DNA from: Agriotes lineatus
Taxonomy: Eukaryota > Arthropoda > Insecta > Coleoptera > Elateridae
Direction of reading: 5' to 3'
Assembly: GCA_940337035.1 (NCBI GenBank)
Contig: OW679203.1
Span: 31,877,495-31,941,494 of the forward strand
DNA: 64,000 bases
Positions 13,301 through 28,300 of this stretch are shown here, piece after piece; within the stretch, counting starts at the first letter, position 1, and each line of letters opens with the position of its first letter. Both the position numbers and the translations under genes were made by a program. The notes below the pieces were generated by a model that was given only the letters and a program-made list of their open reading frames with translations, was not told the DNA's origin and did not search any database.

Positions 13301-16300
13301 TGTTTGACTAATACGGTGACTTTCAAAGTAGCGATTTTAACTATAAAATTAGACATACTGACTCTTAAAGTAGAAATTTTTTGCTGTGAACTAGACACCT
13401 TGGAACAACTAGAAATCCCAAATATCCAGTACAAAATTAAAGATCTCAGATTTTAAATTAGAGATTTTCACTTTAAACCTATAATTTTAGTCTTTGCACT
13501 AGTAATTTTTGTTTTAATACCAGAAATGTCGCTCTTTAAAGGCGAGTTTTAGTACCAAATTAGAGATTTCACATTTTAAGCCAAAAATTTTCAAATGTGC
13601 TACTGAAATGTTGACCTTCAAAGTAGGGATTTCTACTTCAGAAACAGAAATATTGACTCTTCGCAAGTTCTCATTTAAACTAATCCCCACTTTCTACTAC
13701 AAATTTAAGATCTTGACTTTTAAAAGGGGGAGTTCATTTGAAAATTAGAAATTTTTAATTTTTAAATTAAGGACTGTCACTTTAAGTCTATAGTTCTGTT
13801 ATCTTTAAACTGTTGTAAAACTAGAAATGTCGCCCTTTAAGTGGAGATTTGCAGTACCAAGTAGGGACTTCAAAGTTTCAATTAAAAATTTTCAAGGTTT
13901 GACTAATATGTTGAGTTTCAAAGTAGTGTATTTAACTTTAAAACTAGAAATACTGACACTCTAAAGTGGAAATGTTTACTTTAAACTTCAGATTTCCACC
14001 TTAAAACAATCAGAACATCCCACTTTCCAATATAAAATTAAAGATCTTGACTTTCTAAGTGGAGATTTCCACGTGAAAATTAGATTTTAACTTTTAAATT
14101 AGAGATTTCCCATTTAAACGTATAATTTTAACTTTGTAAGAGAGTTTATGTTTTAAAACCAGAAATATTGCTCTTCAATTGGAAATTTTAGTACCAAATT
14201 AGACATTTTGCAGTTTGATTGAAAGATATTCGACATAAGACTCAAATGTTGACTTTTAAAGTGGCTCTTTCTTCCTCAAAGATTGAAATATTGACTCATA
14301 AAGTACATATTTTCGATGTAAACTGCAGTTTTCTCTTACAATGACTAGAAATCTCCACTTTCCAGTACAAAATTAAAGATCTTGAATTTTAGAGTGTAAA
14401 TTTCCGCTTGAAAATTAACGATTTTTTACTTTGAAATTATAGATTTCCTCTTTAAATGGAAATTTTATTGCCAAACTAGAGATTTCAGATTTTAAGTGAA
14501 AAATTTTCAATGTATGACTGATATTTAGATTTTTGAAATAGCTCTTTTTGCTTCAAAAATAGAAATATTGACACTTAAAGTAGCAATTTTTACTTCAAAT
14601 ATAGCTTTCCATTTTAGAAACAACTAGAAATCCCCAATTTCCAGTACAAAATTAAAGAGCTTGATCTTTAGAGTGTGGATTTCTGCTTGAAAATTAAGAA
14701 TTTCCACTTTAAACCTTTCATTTTAATCTTCGTATTAGAAATTTATGTTTTAATATGAGAAATATTTCTCTATAAATGGAGAGTTCAGTACCAAATTAGA
14801 GATTTTTTATTTCAAATGAAAACTTCAAAGTACTACTAATATTTTGACTTTAAAAGTTGCGATTTCTATTTAAAAAAACTGAAATATTGACTTCTAATGT
14901 TCACTCATTTGCCTTAAACTACAGATTTCCACCTTAAAATTGCTAGAAATTCCCACTTTGTAGTACCAAATTAAAGATCTTGGCTTTTAGAGAGTGGATT
15001 GCCGCTTAAAAATTAGAGATTTTTTACTTTTAAATTATAGATTGCCACTTTAAACCTATAATTTATTAGATGTACTTGAAATGTATGTTTTACAGAGAAA
15101 TGTCGCTCTGTAAATGGAGAGTCAATGCCAAATTAAAGATTTCGGATTGTAAGTGTAAATTTTTTTACGTATGTCTGGAATTTTGACCTTCACAGTAGTG
15201 ATTTCTACTTCAAAAATAGAAATATTGACTCTTAAAGTTCACACTTTTGCTTTAAAGTACAGATTTCCACCTTAAAACAGGTAGAAATTCCCATGTTCAA
15301 GTACAAAATAAAAGATGTTGGCTTTTAAAGAGTGGATTGCTGCTTGAAAATGAGAGATTTTTTACTTTTAAATTAGAGATTTCCACTTTAAACCTATAAT
15401 TTATTAGATGTACTAGAAATGTATGTTTTACAGAGAAATGTTGCTCTGTAAATGGAGAGTCAATGCCAAATTAGAGGTTTCAGATTTTAAGTGAACAATT
15501 TTCTATGTATGTCTAGCATGTTGACCTTTACAGTACTGTTGTGTACTTCAAAAATAGAAATATTCACTCTTAAAGTGCTCATTTTTACAATAAACTAGAG
15601 ATTTCCACCGTAAAACAGCTAGAAATCCCCACTTTCTAGTAAAAAATTAAAGAGTTTACCTTTTACAGAGTGGATTACCGCTTTAAAATTAGAGATTTTC
15701 TACTTTTAAATTAGAGATTTCCACTTTAAACCTATAATTTATTAGATGTACTAGAATTGTATATTTTACAGAGAAATGTTGCTCTGTAAATGGAGAGTCA
15801 ATGCCAAATTAGAGATTTCGGATTTTAAGTGAACAATTTTCTATGTATAGCATGTTGACCTTCACAGTACTGTTTTGTACTTCAAAAATAGAAATATTGA
15901 CTCTTAAAGTTCTTATTTTACAATAAACTAGAGATTTCCACCATAAAACAGCTAGAAATCCCCACTTTCTAGTACAAAATTAAAGATTTTAGCTTCTACA
16001 GAGTGGATTGCCGCTTTCAAATTAGAGATTTTCTACTTTTAAATTAGAGATTTCCACTTTAAACCTATAATTTATTAGATGTACTAGAATTGTATATTTT
16101 ACAGAGAAATGTTGCTCTGTAAATGGAGAGTCAATGCCAAATTAGAGATTTCGGATTTTAAGTGAACAATTTTCTATGTATAGCATGTTGACCTTCACAG
16201 TACTGTTTTGTACTTCAAAAATAGAAATATTGACTCTTAAAGTTCTCATTTTTACAATAAACTAGAGATTTCCACCATAAAACAGCTAGAAATCCCCACT

Positions 16301-19300
16301 TTCTAGTACAAAATTAAAGATTTTAGCTTCTACAGAGTGGATTGCCGCTTGCAAATTAGAGATTTTCTACTTTTAAAGTAGAGATTTCCACTTTAAACCT
16401 ATAATTTATTAGATGTACTAGAATTGTATATTTTACAGAGAACTGTTGCTCTGCAAATAAAGAGTCAATGCCAAATTAGAGATTTCGAATTTTAAGTGAA
16501 CAATTTTCTATTTATGTCTAGCATGTTGACCTTCACAGTACTGTTTTGTACTTCAAAAATAGAAATATTGACTCTTAAAGTTCTCATTTTACAATAAACT
16601 AGAGATTTCCATCATAAAACAGCTAGAAATTCCCACTTTATAGTACAAAATTAAAGATTTTAGCTTCTACAGAGATTTTCTACTTTTAAATTAGAGATTT
16701 CCACTTTAAACTTATAATTTATTAGATGTACTAGAATTGTATATTTTACAGAGAAATGTTGCTCTGTAAATGGAGAGTCAATGCCAAATTAGAGATTTCG
16801 GATTTTAAGTGAACAATTTTCTATGTATGTCTAGCATGTTGACCTTCACAGTACTGTTGTGTACTTCAAAAATAAAAATATTGACTCTTAAAGTTCTCAT
16901 TTTTACAATAAACTAGAGATTTCCACCATAAAACAGCTAGAAATCCCACTTTCTAGTACAAAATTAAAGATTTTAGCTTCTACAGAGTGGATTGCCGCTT
17001 GCAAATTAGAGATTTTCTACTTTTAAAGTAGAGATTTCCACTTTAAACCTATAATTTATTAGATGTACTAGAATTGTATATTTTACAGAGAACTGTTGCT
17101 CTGCAAATAAAGAGTCAATGCCAAATTAGAGATTTCGAATTTTAAGTGAACAATTTTCTATTTATGTCTAGCATGTTGACCTTCACAGTACTGTTTTGTA
17201 CTTCAAAAATAGAAATATTGACTCTTAAAGTTCTCATTTTACAATAAACTAGAGATTTCCATCATAAAACAGCTAGAAATTCCCACTTTATAGTACAAAA
17301 TTAAAGATTTTAGCTTCTACAGAGATTTTCTACTTTTAAATTAGAGATTTCCACTTTAAACTTATAATTTATTAGATGTACTAGAATTGTATATTTTACA
17401 GAGAAATGTTGCTCTGTAAATGGAGAGTCAATGCCAAATTAGAGATTTCGGATTTTAAGTGAACAATTTTCCATGTATGTCTAGCATGTTGACCTTCACA
17501 GTACTGTTGTGTACTTCAAAAATAAAAATATTGACTCTTAAAGTTCTCATTTTTACAATAAACTAGAGATTTCCACCATAAAACAGCTAGAAATCCCCAC
17601 TTTCTAGTACAAAATTAAAGATTTTAGCTTCTACAGAGTGGATTGCCGCTTGCAAATTAGAGATTTTCTACTTTTAAAGTAGAGATTTCCACTTTAAACC
17701 TATAATTTATTAGATGTACTAGAATTGTATATTTTACAGAGAACTGTTGCTCTGCAAATAAAGAGTCAATGCCAAATTAGAGATTTCGAATTTTAAGTGA
17801 ACAATTTTCTATTTATGTCTAGCATGTTGACCTTCACAGTACTGTTTTGTACTTCAAAAATAGAAATATTGACTCTTAAAGTTCTCATTTTACAATAAAC
17901 TAGAGATTTCCATCATAAAACAGCTAGAAATTCCCACTTTATAGTACAAAATTAAAGATTTTAGCTTCTACAGAGATTTTCTACTTTTAAATTAGAGATT
18001 TCCACTTTAAACTTATAATTTATTAGATGTACTAGAATTGTATATTTTACAGAGAAATTTTGCTCTGTAAATGGAGAGTCAATGCCAAATTAGAGATTTC
18101 GGATTTTAAGTGAACAATTTTCTATGTATAGCATGTTGACCTTCACAGTACTGTTTTGTACTTCAAAAATAGAAATATTGACTCTTAAAGTTCTCATTTT
18201 TACAATAAACTAGAGATTTCCATCATAAAACAGCTAGAAATTCCCACTTTATAGTACAAAATTAAAGATTTTAGCTTCTACAGAGATTTTCTACTTTTAA
18301 ATTAGAGATTTCCACTTTGAACCTATAATTTATTAGATGTACTAGAATTGTATATTTTACAGAGAAATGTTGCTCTGTAAATGGAGAGTCAATGCCAAAT
18401 TAGAGATTTCGGATTTTAAGTGAACAATTTTCTATGTATAGCATGTTGACCTTCACAGTACTGTTTTGTACTTCAAAAATAGAAATATTGACTCTTAAAG
18501 TTCTCATTTTTACAATAAACTAGAGATTTCCACCATAAAACAGCTAGAAATCCCCACTTTCTAGTACAAAATTAAAGATTTTAGCTTCTACAGAGTGGAT
18601 TGCCGCTTGCAAATTAGAGATTTTCTACTTTTAAAGTAGAGATTTCCTCTTTAAACCTATAATTTATTAGATGTACTAGAATTGTATATTTTACAGAGAA
18701 CTGTTGCTCTGCAAACAAAGAGTCAATGCCAAATTAGAGATTTCGAATTTTAAGTGAACAATTTTCTATTTATGTCTAGCATGTTGACCTTCACAGTACT
18801 GTTTTGTACTTCAAAAATAGAAATATTGACTCTTAAAGTTCTCATTTTACAATAAACTAGAGATTTCCATCATAAAACAGCTAGAAATTCCCACTTTATA
18901 GTACAAAATTAAAGATTTTAGCTTCTACAGAGATTTTCTACTTTTAAATTAGAGATTTCCACTTTAAACTTATAATTTATTAGATGTACTAGAATTGTAT
19001 ATTTTACAGAGAAATGTTGCTCTGTAAATGGAGAGTCAATGCCAAATTAGAGATTTCGGATTTTAAGTGAACAATTTTCTATGTATGTCTAGCATGTTGA
19101 CCTTCACAGTACTGTTGTGTACTTCAAAAATAAAAATATTGACTCTTAAAGTTCTCATTTTTACAATAAACTAGAGATTTCCACCATACAACAGCTAGAA
19201 ATCCCCACTTTCTAGTACAAAATTAAAGATTTTAGCTTCTACAGAGTGGATTGCCGCTTGCAAATTAGAGATTTTCTACTTTTAAAGTAGAGATTTCCAC

Positions 19301-22300
19301 TTTAAACCTATAATTTATTAGATGTACTAGAATTGTATATTTTACAGAGAACTGTTGCTCTGCAAATAAAGAGTCAATGCCAAATTAGAGATTTCGAATT
19401 TTAAGTGAACAATTTTCTATTTATGTCTAGCATGTTGACCTTCACAGTACTGTTTTGTACTTCAAAAATAGAAATATTGACTCTTAAAGTTCTCATTTTA
19501 CAATAAACTAGAGATTTCCATCATAAAACAGCTAGAAATTCCCACTTTATAGTACAAAATTAAAGATTTTAGCTTCTACAGAGATTTTCTACTTTTAAAT
19601 TAGAGATTTCCACTTTAAACTTATAATTTATTAGATGTACTAGAATTGTATATTTTACAGAGAAATGTTGCTCTGTAAATGGAGAGTCAATGCCAAATTA
19701 GAGATTTCGGATTTTAAGTGAACAATTTTCTATGTATAGCATGTTGACCTTCACAGTACTGTTTTGTACTTCAAAAATAGAAATATTGACTCTTAAAGTT
19801 CTCATTTTTACAATAAACTAGAGATTTCCATCATAAAACAGCTAGAAATTCCCACTTTATAGTACAAAATTAAAGATTTTAGCTTCTACAGAGATTTTCT
19901 ACTTTTAAATTAGAGATTTCCACTTTGAACCTATAATTTATTAGATGTACTAGAATTGTATATTTTACAGAGAAATGTTGCTCTGTAAATGGAGAGTCAA
20001 TGCCAAATTAGAGATTTCGGATTTTAAGTGAACAATTTTCTATGTATAGCATGTTGACCTTCACAGTACTGTTTTGTACTTCAAAAATAGAAATATTGAC
20101 TCTTAAAGTTCTCATTTTTACAATAAACTAGAGATTTCCACCATAAAACAGCTAGAAATCCCCACTTTCTAGTACAAAATTAAAGATTTTAGCTTCTACA
20201 GAGTGGATTGCCGCTTGCAAATTAGAGATTTTCTACTTTTAAAGTAGAGATTTCCACTTTAAACCTATAATTTATTAGATGTACTAGAATTGTATATTTT
20301 ACAGCGAACTGTTGCTCTGCAAATAAAGAGTCAATGCCAAATTAGAGATTTCGAATTTTAAGTGAACAATTTTCTATTTATGTCTAGCATGTTGACCTTC
20401 ACAGTACTGTTTTGTACTTCAAAAATAGAAATATTGACTCTTAAAGTTCTCATTTTACAATAAACTAGAGATTTCCATCATAAAACAGCTAGAAATTCCC
20501 ACTTTATAGTACAAAATTAAAGATTTTAGCTTCTACAGAGATTTTCTACTTTTAAATTAGAGATTTCCACTTTAAACTTATAATTTATTAGATGTACTAG
20601 AATTGTATATTTTACAGAGAAATGTTGCTCTGTAAATGGAGAGTCAATGCCAAATTAGAGATTTCGGATTTTAAGTGAACAATTTTCTATGTATGTCTAG
20701 CATGTTGACCTTCACAGTACTGTTGTGTACTTCAAAAATAAAAATATTGACTCTTAAAGTTCTCATTTTTACAATAAACTAGAGATTTCCACCATAAAAC
20801 AGCTAGAAATCCCCACTTTCTAGTACAAAATTAAAGATTTTAGCTTCTACAGAGTGGATTGCCGCTTGCAAATTAGAGATTTTCTACTTTTAAAGTAGAG
20901 ATTTCCACTTTAAACCTATAATTTATTAGATGTACTAGAATTGTATATTTTACAGAGAACTGTTGCTCTGCAAATAAAGAGTCAATGCCAAATTAGAGAT
21001 TTCGAATTTTAAGTGAACAATTTTCTATTTATGTCTAGCATGTTGACCTTCACAGTACTGTTTTGTACTTCAAAAATAGAAATATTGACTCTTAAAGTTC
21101 TCATTTTACAATAAACTAGAGATTTCCCTCATAAAACAGCTAGAAATTCCCACTTTATAGTACAAAATTAAAGATTTTAGCTTCTACAGAGATTTTCTAC
21201 TTTTAAATTAGAGATTTCCACTTTAAACTTATAATTTATTAGATGTACTAGAATTGTATATTTTACAGAGAAATGTTGCTCTGTAAATGGAGAGTCAATG
21301 CCAAATTAGAGATTTCGGATTTTAAGTGAACAATTTTCTATGTATGTCTAGCATGTTGACCTTCACAGTACTGTTGTGTAGTTCAAAAATAAAAATATTG
21401 ATTCTTAAAGTTCTCATTTTTACAATGAACTAGAGATTTCCACTATAAAACAGCTAGAAACCCCCACTTTCTAGTACAAAATTAAAGATTTTAGCTTTTA
21501 CAGAGTGGATTGCCGCTTGCAAATTAGAGATTTTTTCTATTTTTAAATTAGAGATTGCCACTTTATAAACCAATAATTTATTAGATGTATCAGAAATGTA
21601 TGTTTTACAGAGAAATGTTGCTCTGTAAATGGAGAGTTAATGCCAAATTAGAGATTTCGGATTTTAAGTGAACAATTTTCTATGTATGTCTAGCATGTTG
21701 ACCTTCACAGTACTGTTGTGTACTTCAAAAATAAAAATATTGACTCTTAAAGTTCTCATTTTTACAATGAACTAGAGATTTCCACTATAAAACAGCTAGA
21801 AACCCCCACTTTCTAGTACAAAATTAAAGATTTTAGCTTTTACAGAGTGGATTGCCGCTTGCAAATTAGAGATTTTCTACTTTTAAATTAGAGATTGCCA
21901 CTTTATAAACCAATAATTTATTAGATGTATTAGAAATGTATGTTTTACAGAGAAATGTTGCTCTGTAAATGGAGAGTCAATGCCAAATTAGAGATTTCGG
22001 ATTTTAAGTGAACAATTTTCTATGTATGTCTAGCATGTTGACCTTCACAGTACTGTTTTGTACTTCAAAAATAGAAATATTGACTCTTAAAGTTCTCATT
22101 TTACAATAAACTAGAGATTTCCACCATAAAACAGCTAGAAATTCCCACTTTCTAGTACAAAATTAAAGACTTTAGCTTCCACAGAGTGGATTGCCGCTTT
22201 CAAATTAGAGATTTTCTACTTTTAAATTAGAGATTTCCACTTTAAACCTATAATTTATTAGATGTACTAGAATTGTATATTTTACAGAGAAATGTTGCTC

Positions 22301-25300
22301 TGTAAATGGAGAGTCAATGCCAAATTAGAGATTTCGGATTTTAAGTGAACAATTTTCTATGTATAGCATGTTGACCTTCACAGTACTGTTTTGTACTTCA
22401 AAAATAGAAATATTGACTCTTAAAGTTCTCATTTTTACAATAAACTAGAGATTTCCACCATAAAACAGCTAGAAATCCCCACTTTCTAGTACAAAATTAA
22501 AGATTTTAGCTTCTACAGAGTGGATTGCCGCTTGCAAATTAGAGATTTTCTACTTTTAAAGTAGAGATTTCCTCTTTAAACCTATAATTTATTAGATGTA
22601 CTAGAATTGTATATTTTACAGAGAACTGTTGCTCTGCAAACAAAGAGTCAATGCCAAATTAGAGATTTCGAATTTTAAGTGAACAATTTTCTATTTATGT
22701 CTAGCATGTTGACCTTCACAGTACTGTTTTGTACTTCAAAAATAGAAATATTGACTCTTAAAGTTCTCATTTTACAATAAACTAGAGATTTCCATCATAA
22801 AACAGCTAGAAATTCCCACTTTATAGTACAAAATTAAAGATTTTAGCTTCTACAGAGATTTTCTACTTTTAAATTAGAGATTTCCACTTTAAACTTATAA
22901 TTTATTAGATGTACTAGAATTGTATATTTTACAGAGAAATGTTGCTCTGTAAATGGAGAGTCAATGCCAAATTAGAGATTTCGGATTTTAAGTGAACAAT
23001 TTTCTATGTATGTCTAGCATGTTGACCTTCACAGTACTGTTGTGTACTTCAAAAATAAAAATATTGACTCTTAAAGTTCTCATTTTTACAATAAACTAGA
23101 GATTTCCACCATACAACAGCTAGAAATCCCCACTTTCTAGTACAAAATTAAAGATTTTAGCTTCTACAGAGTGGATTGCCGCTTGCAAATTAGAGATTTT
23201 CTACTTTTAAAGTAGAGATTTCCACTTTAAACCTATAATTTATTAGATGTACTAGAATTGTATATTTTACAGAGAACTGTTGCTCTGCAAATAAAGAGTC
23301 AATGCCAAATTAGAGATTTCGAATTTTAAGTGAACAATTTTCTATTTATGTCTAGCATGTTGACCTTCACAGTACTGTTTTGTACTTCAAAAATAGAAAT
23401 ATTGACTCTTAAAGTTCTCATTTTACAATAAACTAGAGATTTCCATCATAAAACAGCTAGAAATTCCCACTTTATAGTACAAAATTAAAGATTTTAGCTT
23501 CTACAGAGATTTTCTACTTTTAAATTAGAGATTTCCACTTTAAACTTATAATTTATTAGATGTACTAGAATTGTATATTTTACAGAGAAATGTTGCTCTG
23601 TAAATGGAGAGTCAATGCCAAATTAGAGATTTCGGATTTTAAGTGAACAATTTTCTATGTATAGCATGTTGACCTTCACAGTACTGTTTTGTACTTCAAA
23701 AATAGAAATATTGACTCTTAAAGTTCTCATTTTTACAATAAACTAGAGATTTCCATCATAAAACAGCTAGAAATTCCCACTTTATAGTACAAAATTAAAG
23801 ATTTTAGCTTCTACAGAGATTTTCTACTTTTAAATTAGAGATTTCCACTTTGAACCTATAATTTATTAGATGTACTAGAATTGTATATTTTACAGAGAAA
23901 TGTTGCTCTGTAAATGGAGAGTCAATGCCAAATTAGAGATTTCGGATTTTAAGTGAACAATTTTCTATGTATAGCATGTTGACCTTCACAGTACTGTTTT
24001 GTACTTCAAAAATAGAAATATTGACTCTTAAAGTTCTCATTTTTACAATAAACTAGAGATTTCCACCATAAAACAGCTAGAAATCCCCACTTTCTAGTAC
24101 AAAATTAAAGATTTTAGCTTCTACAGAGTGGATTGCCGCTTGCAAATTAGAGATTTTCTACTTTTAAAGTAGAGATTTCCACTTTAAACCTATAATTTAT
24201 TAGATGTACTAGAATTGTATATTTTACAGCGAACTGTTGCTCTGCAAATAAAGAGTCAATGCCAAATTAGAGATTTCGAATTTTAAGTGAACAATTTTCT
24301 ATTTATGTCTAGCATGTTGACCTTCACAGTACTGTTTTGTACTTCAAAAATAGAAATATTGACTCTTAAAGTTCTCATTTTACAATAAACTAGAGATTTC
24401 CATCATAAAACAGCTAGAAATTCCCACTTTATAGTACAAAATTAAAGATTTTAGCTTCTACAGAGATTTTCTACTTTTAAATTAGAGATTTCCACTTTAA
24501 ACTTATAATTTATTAGATGTACTAGAATTGTATATTTTACAGAGAAATGTTGCTCTGTAAATGGAGAGTCAATGCCAAATTAGAGATTTCGGATTTTAAG
24601 TGAACAATTTTCTATGTATGTCTAGCATGTTGACCTTCACAGTACTGTTGTGTACTTCAAAAATAAAAATATTGACTCTTAAAGTTCTCATTTTTACAAT
24701 AAACTAGAGATTTCCACCATAAAACAGCTAGAAATCCCCACTTTCTAGTACAAAATTAAAGATTTTAGCTTCTACAGAGTGGATTGCCGCTTGCAAATTA
24801 GAGATTTTCTACTTTTAAAGTAGAGATTTCCACTTTAAACCTATAATTTATTAGATGTACTAGAATTGTATATTTTACAGAGAACTGTTGCTCTGCAAAT
24901 AAAGAGTCAATGCCAAATTAGAGATTTCGAATTTTAAGTGAACAATTTTCTATTTATGTCTAGCATGTTGACCTTCACAGTACTGTTTTGTACTTCAAAA
25001 ATAGAAATATTGACTCTTAAAGTTCTCATTTTACAATAAACTAGAGATTTCCATCATAAAACAGCTAGAAATTCCCACTTTATAGTACAAAATTAAAGAT
25101 TTTAGCTTCTACAGAGATTTTCTACTTTTAAATTAGAGATTTCCACTTTAAACTTATAATTTATTAGATGTACTAGAATTGTATATTTTACAGAGAAATG
25201 TTGCTCTGTAAATGGAGAGTCAATGCCAAATTAGAGATTTCGGATTTTAAGTGAACAATTTTCTATGTATAGCATGTTGACCTTCACAGTACTGTTTTGT

Positions 25301-28300
25301 ACTTCAAAAATAGAAATATTGACTCTTAAAGTTCTCATTTTTACAATAAACTAGAGATTTCCATCATAAAACAGCTAGAAATTCCCACTTTATAGTACAA
25401 AATTAAAGATTTTAGCTTCTACAGAGATTTTCTACTTTTAAATTAGAGATTTCCACTTTGAACCTATAATTTATTAGATGTACTAGAATTGTATATTTTA
25501 CAGAGAAATGTTGCTCTGTAAATGGAGAGTCAATGCCAAATTAGAGATTTCGGATTTTAAGTGAACAATTTTCTATGTATAGCATGTTGACCTTCACAGT
25601 ACTGTTTTGTACTTCAAAAATAGAAATATTGACTCTTAAAGTTCTCATTTTTACAATAAACTAGAGATTTCCACCATAAAACAGCTAGAAATCCCCACTT
25701 TCTAGTACAAAATTAAAGATTTTAGCTTCTACAGAGTGGATTGCCGCTTGCAAATTAGAGATTTTCTACTTTTAAAGTAGAGATTTCCACTTTAAACCTA
25801 TAATTTATTAGATGTACTAGAATTGTATATTTTACAGCGAACTGTTGCTCTGCAAATAAAGAGTCAATGCCAAATTAGAGATTTCGAATTTTAAGTGAAC
25901 AATTTTCTATTTATGTCTAGCATGTTGACCTTCACAGTACTGTTTTGTACTTCAAAAATAGAAATATTGACTCTTAAAGTTCTCATTTTACAATAAACTA
26001 GAGATTTCCATCATAAAACAGCTAGAAATTCCCACTTTATAGTACAAAATTAAAGATTTTAGCTTCTACAGAGATTTTCTACTTTTAAATTAGAGATTTC
26101 CACTTTAAACTTATAATTTATTAGATGTACTAGAATTGTATATTTTACAGAGAAATGTTGCTCTGTAAATGGAGAGTCAATGCCAAATTAGAGATTTCGG
26201 ATTTTAAGTGAACAATTTTCTATGTATGTCTAGCATGTTGACCTTCACAGTACTGTTGTGTACTTCAAAAATAAAAATATTGACTCTTAAAGTTCTCATT
26301 TTTACAATAAACTAGAGATTTCCACCATAAAACAGCTAGAAATCCCCACTTTCTAGTACAAAATTAAAGATTTTAGCTTCTACAGAGTGGATTGCCGCTT
26401 GCAAATTAGAGATTTTCTACTTTTAAAGTAGAGATTTCCACTTTAAACCTATAATTTATTAGATGTACTAGAATTGTATATTTTACAGAGAACTGTTGCT
26501 CTGCAAATAAAGAGTCAATGCCAAATTAGAGATTTCGAATTTTAAGTGAACAATTTTCTATTTATGTCTAGCATGTTGACCTTCACAGTACTGTTTTGTA
26601 CTTCAAAAATAGAAATATTGACTCTTAAAGTTCTCATTTTACAATAAACTAGAGATTTCCCTCATAAAACAGCTAGAAATTCCCACTTTATAGTACAAAA
26701 TTAAAGATTTTAGCTTCTACAGAGATTTTCTACTTTTAAATTAGAGATTTCCACTTTAAACTTATAATTTATTAGATGTACTAGAATTGTATATTTTACA
26801 GAGAAATGTTGCTCTGTAAATGGAGAGTCAATGCCAAATTAGAGATTTCGGATTTTAAGTGAACAATTTTCTATGTATGTCTAGCATGTTGACCTTCACA
26901 GTACTGTTGTGTAGTTCAAAAATAAAAATATTGATTCTTAAAGTTCTCATTTTTACAATGAACTAGAGATTTCCACTATAAAACAGCTAGAAACCCCCAC
27001 TTTCTAGTACAAAATTAAAGATTTTAGCTTTTACAGAGTGGATTGCCGCTTGCAAATTAGAGATTTTTTCTATTTTTAAATTAGAGATTGCCACTTTATA
27101 AACCAATAATTTATTAGATGTATCAGAAATGTATGTTTTACAGAGAAATGTTGCTCTGTAAATGGAGAGTTAATGCCAAATTAGAGATTTCGGATTTTAA
27201 GTGAACAATTTTCTATGTATGTCTAGCATGTTGACCTTCACAGTACTGTTGTGTACTTCAAAAATAAAAATATTGACTCTTAAAGTTCTCATTTTTACAA
27301 TGAACTAGAGATTTCCACTATAAAACAGCTAGAAACCCCCACTTTCTAGTACAAAATTAAAGATTTTAGCTTTTACAGAGTGGATTGCCGCTTGCAAATT
27401 AGAGATTTTCTACTTTTAAATTAGAGATTGCCACTTTATAAACCAATAATTTATTAGATGTATTAGAAATGTATGTTTTACAGAGAAATGTTGCTCTGTA
27501 AATGGAGAGTCAATGCCAAATTAGAGATTTCGGATTTTAAGTGAACAATTTTCTATGTATGTCTAGCATGTTGACCTTCACAGTACTGTTTTGTACTTCA
27601 AAAATAGAAATATTGACTCTTAAAGTTCTCATTTTACAATAAACTAGAGATTTCCACCATAAAACAGCTAGAAATTCCCACTTTCTAGTACAAAATTAAA
27701 GACTTTAGCTTCCACAGAGTGGATTGCCGCTTTCAAATTAGAGATTTTCTACTTTTAAATTAGAGATTTCCACTTTAAACCTATAATTTATTAGATGTAC
27801 TAGAATTGTATATTTTACAGAGAAATGTTGCTCTGTAAATGGAGAGTCAATGCCAAATTAGAGATTTCGGATTTTAAGTGAACAATTTTCTATGTATAGC
27901 ATGTTGACCTTCACAGTACTGTTTTGTACTTCAAAAATAGAAATATTGACTCTTAAAGTTCTCATTTTTACAATAAACTAGAGATTTCCACCATAAAACA
28001 GCTAGAAATCCCCACTTTCTAGTACAAAATTAAAGATTTTAGCTTCTACAGAGTGGATTGCCGCTTGCAAATTAGAGATTTTCTACTTTTAAAGTAGAGA
28101 TTTCCTCTTTAAACCTATAATTTATTAGATGTACTAGAATTGTATATTTTACAGAGAACTGTTGCTCTGCAAACAAAGAGTCAATGCCAAATTAGAGATT
28201 TCGAATTTTAAGTGAACAATTTTCTATTTATGTCTAGCATGTTGACCTTCACAGTACTGTTTTGTACTTCAAAAATAGAAATATTGACTCTTAAAGTTCT

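Noticed and set aside
13154..13456. 100-codon open frame
   Set aside because: It is a translation of diverged satellite monomers. Neighbouring monomers are not open in the same frame.
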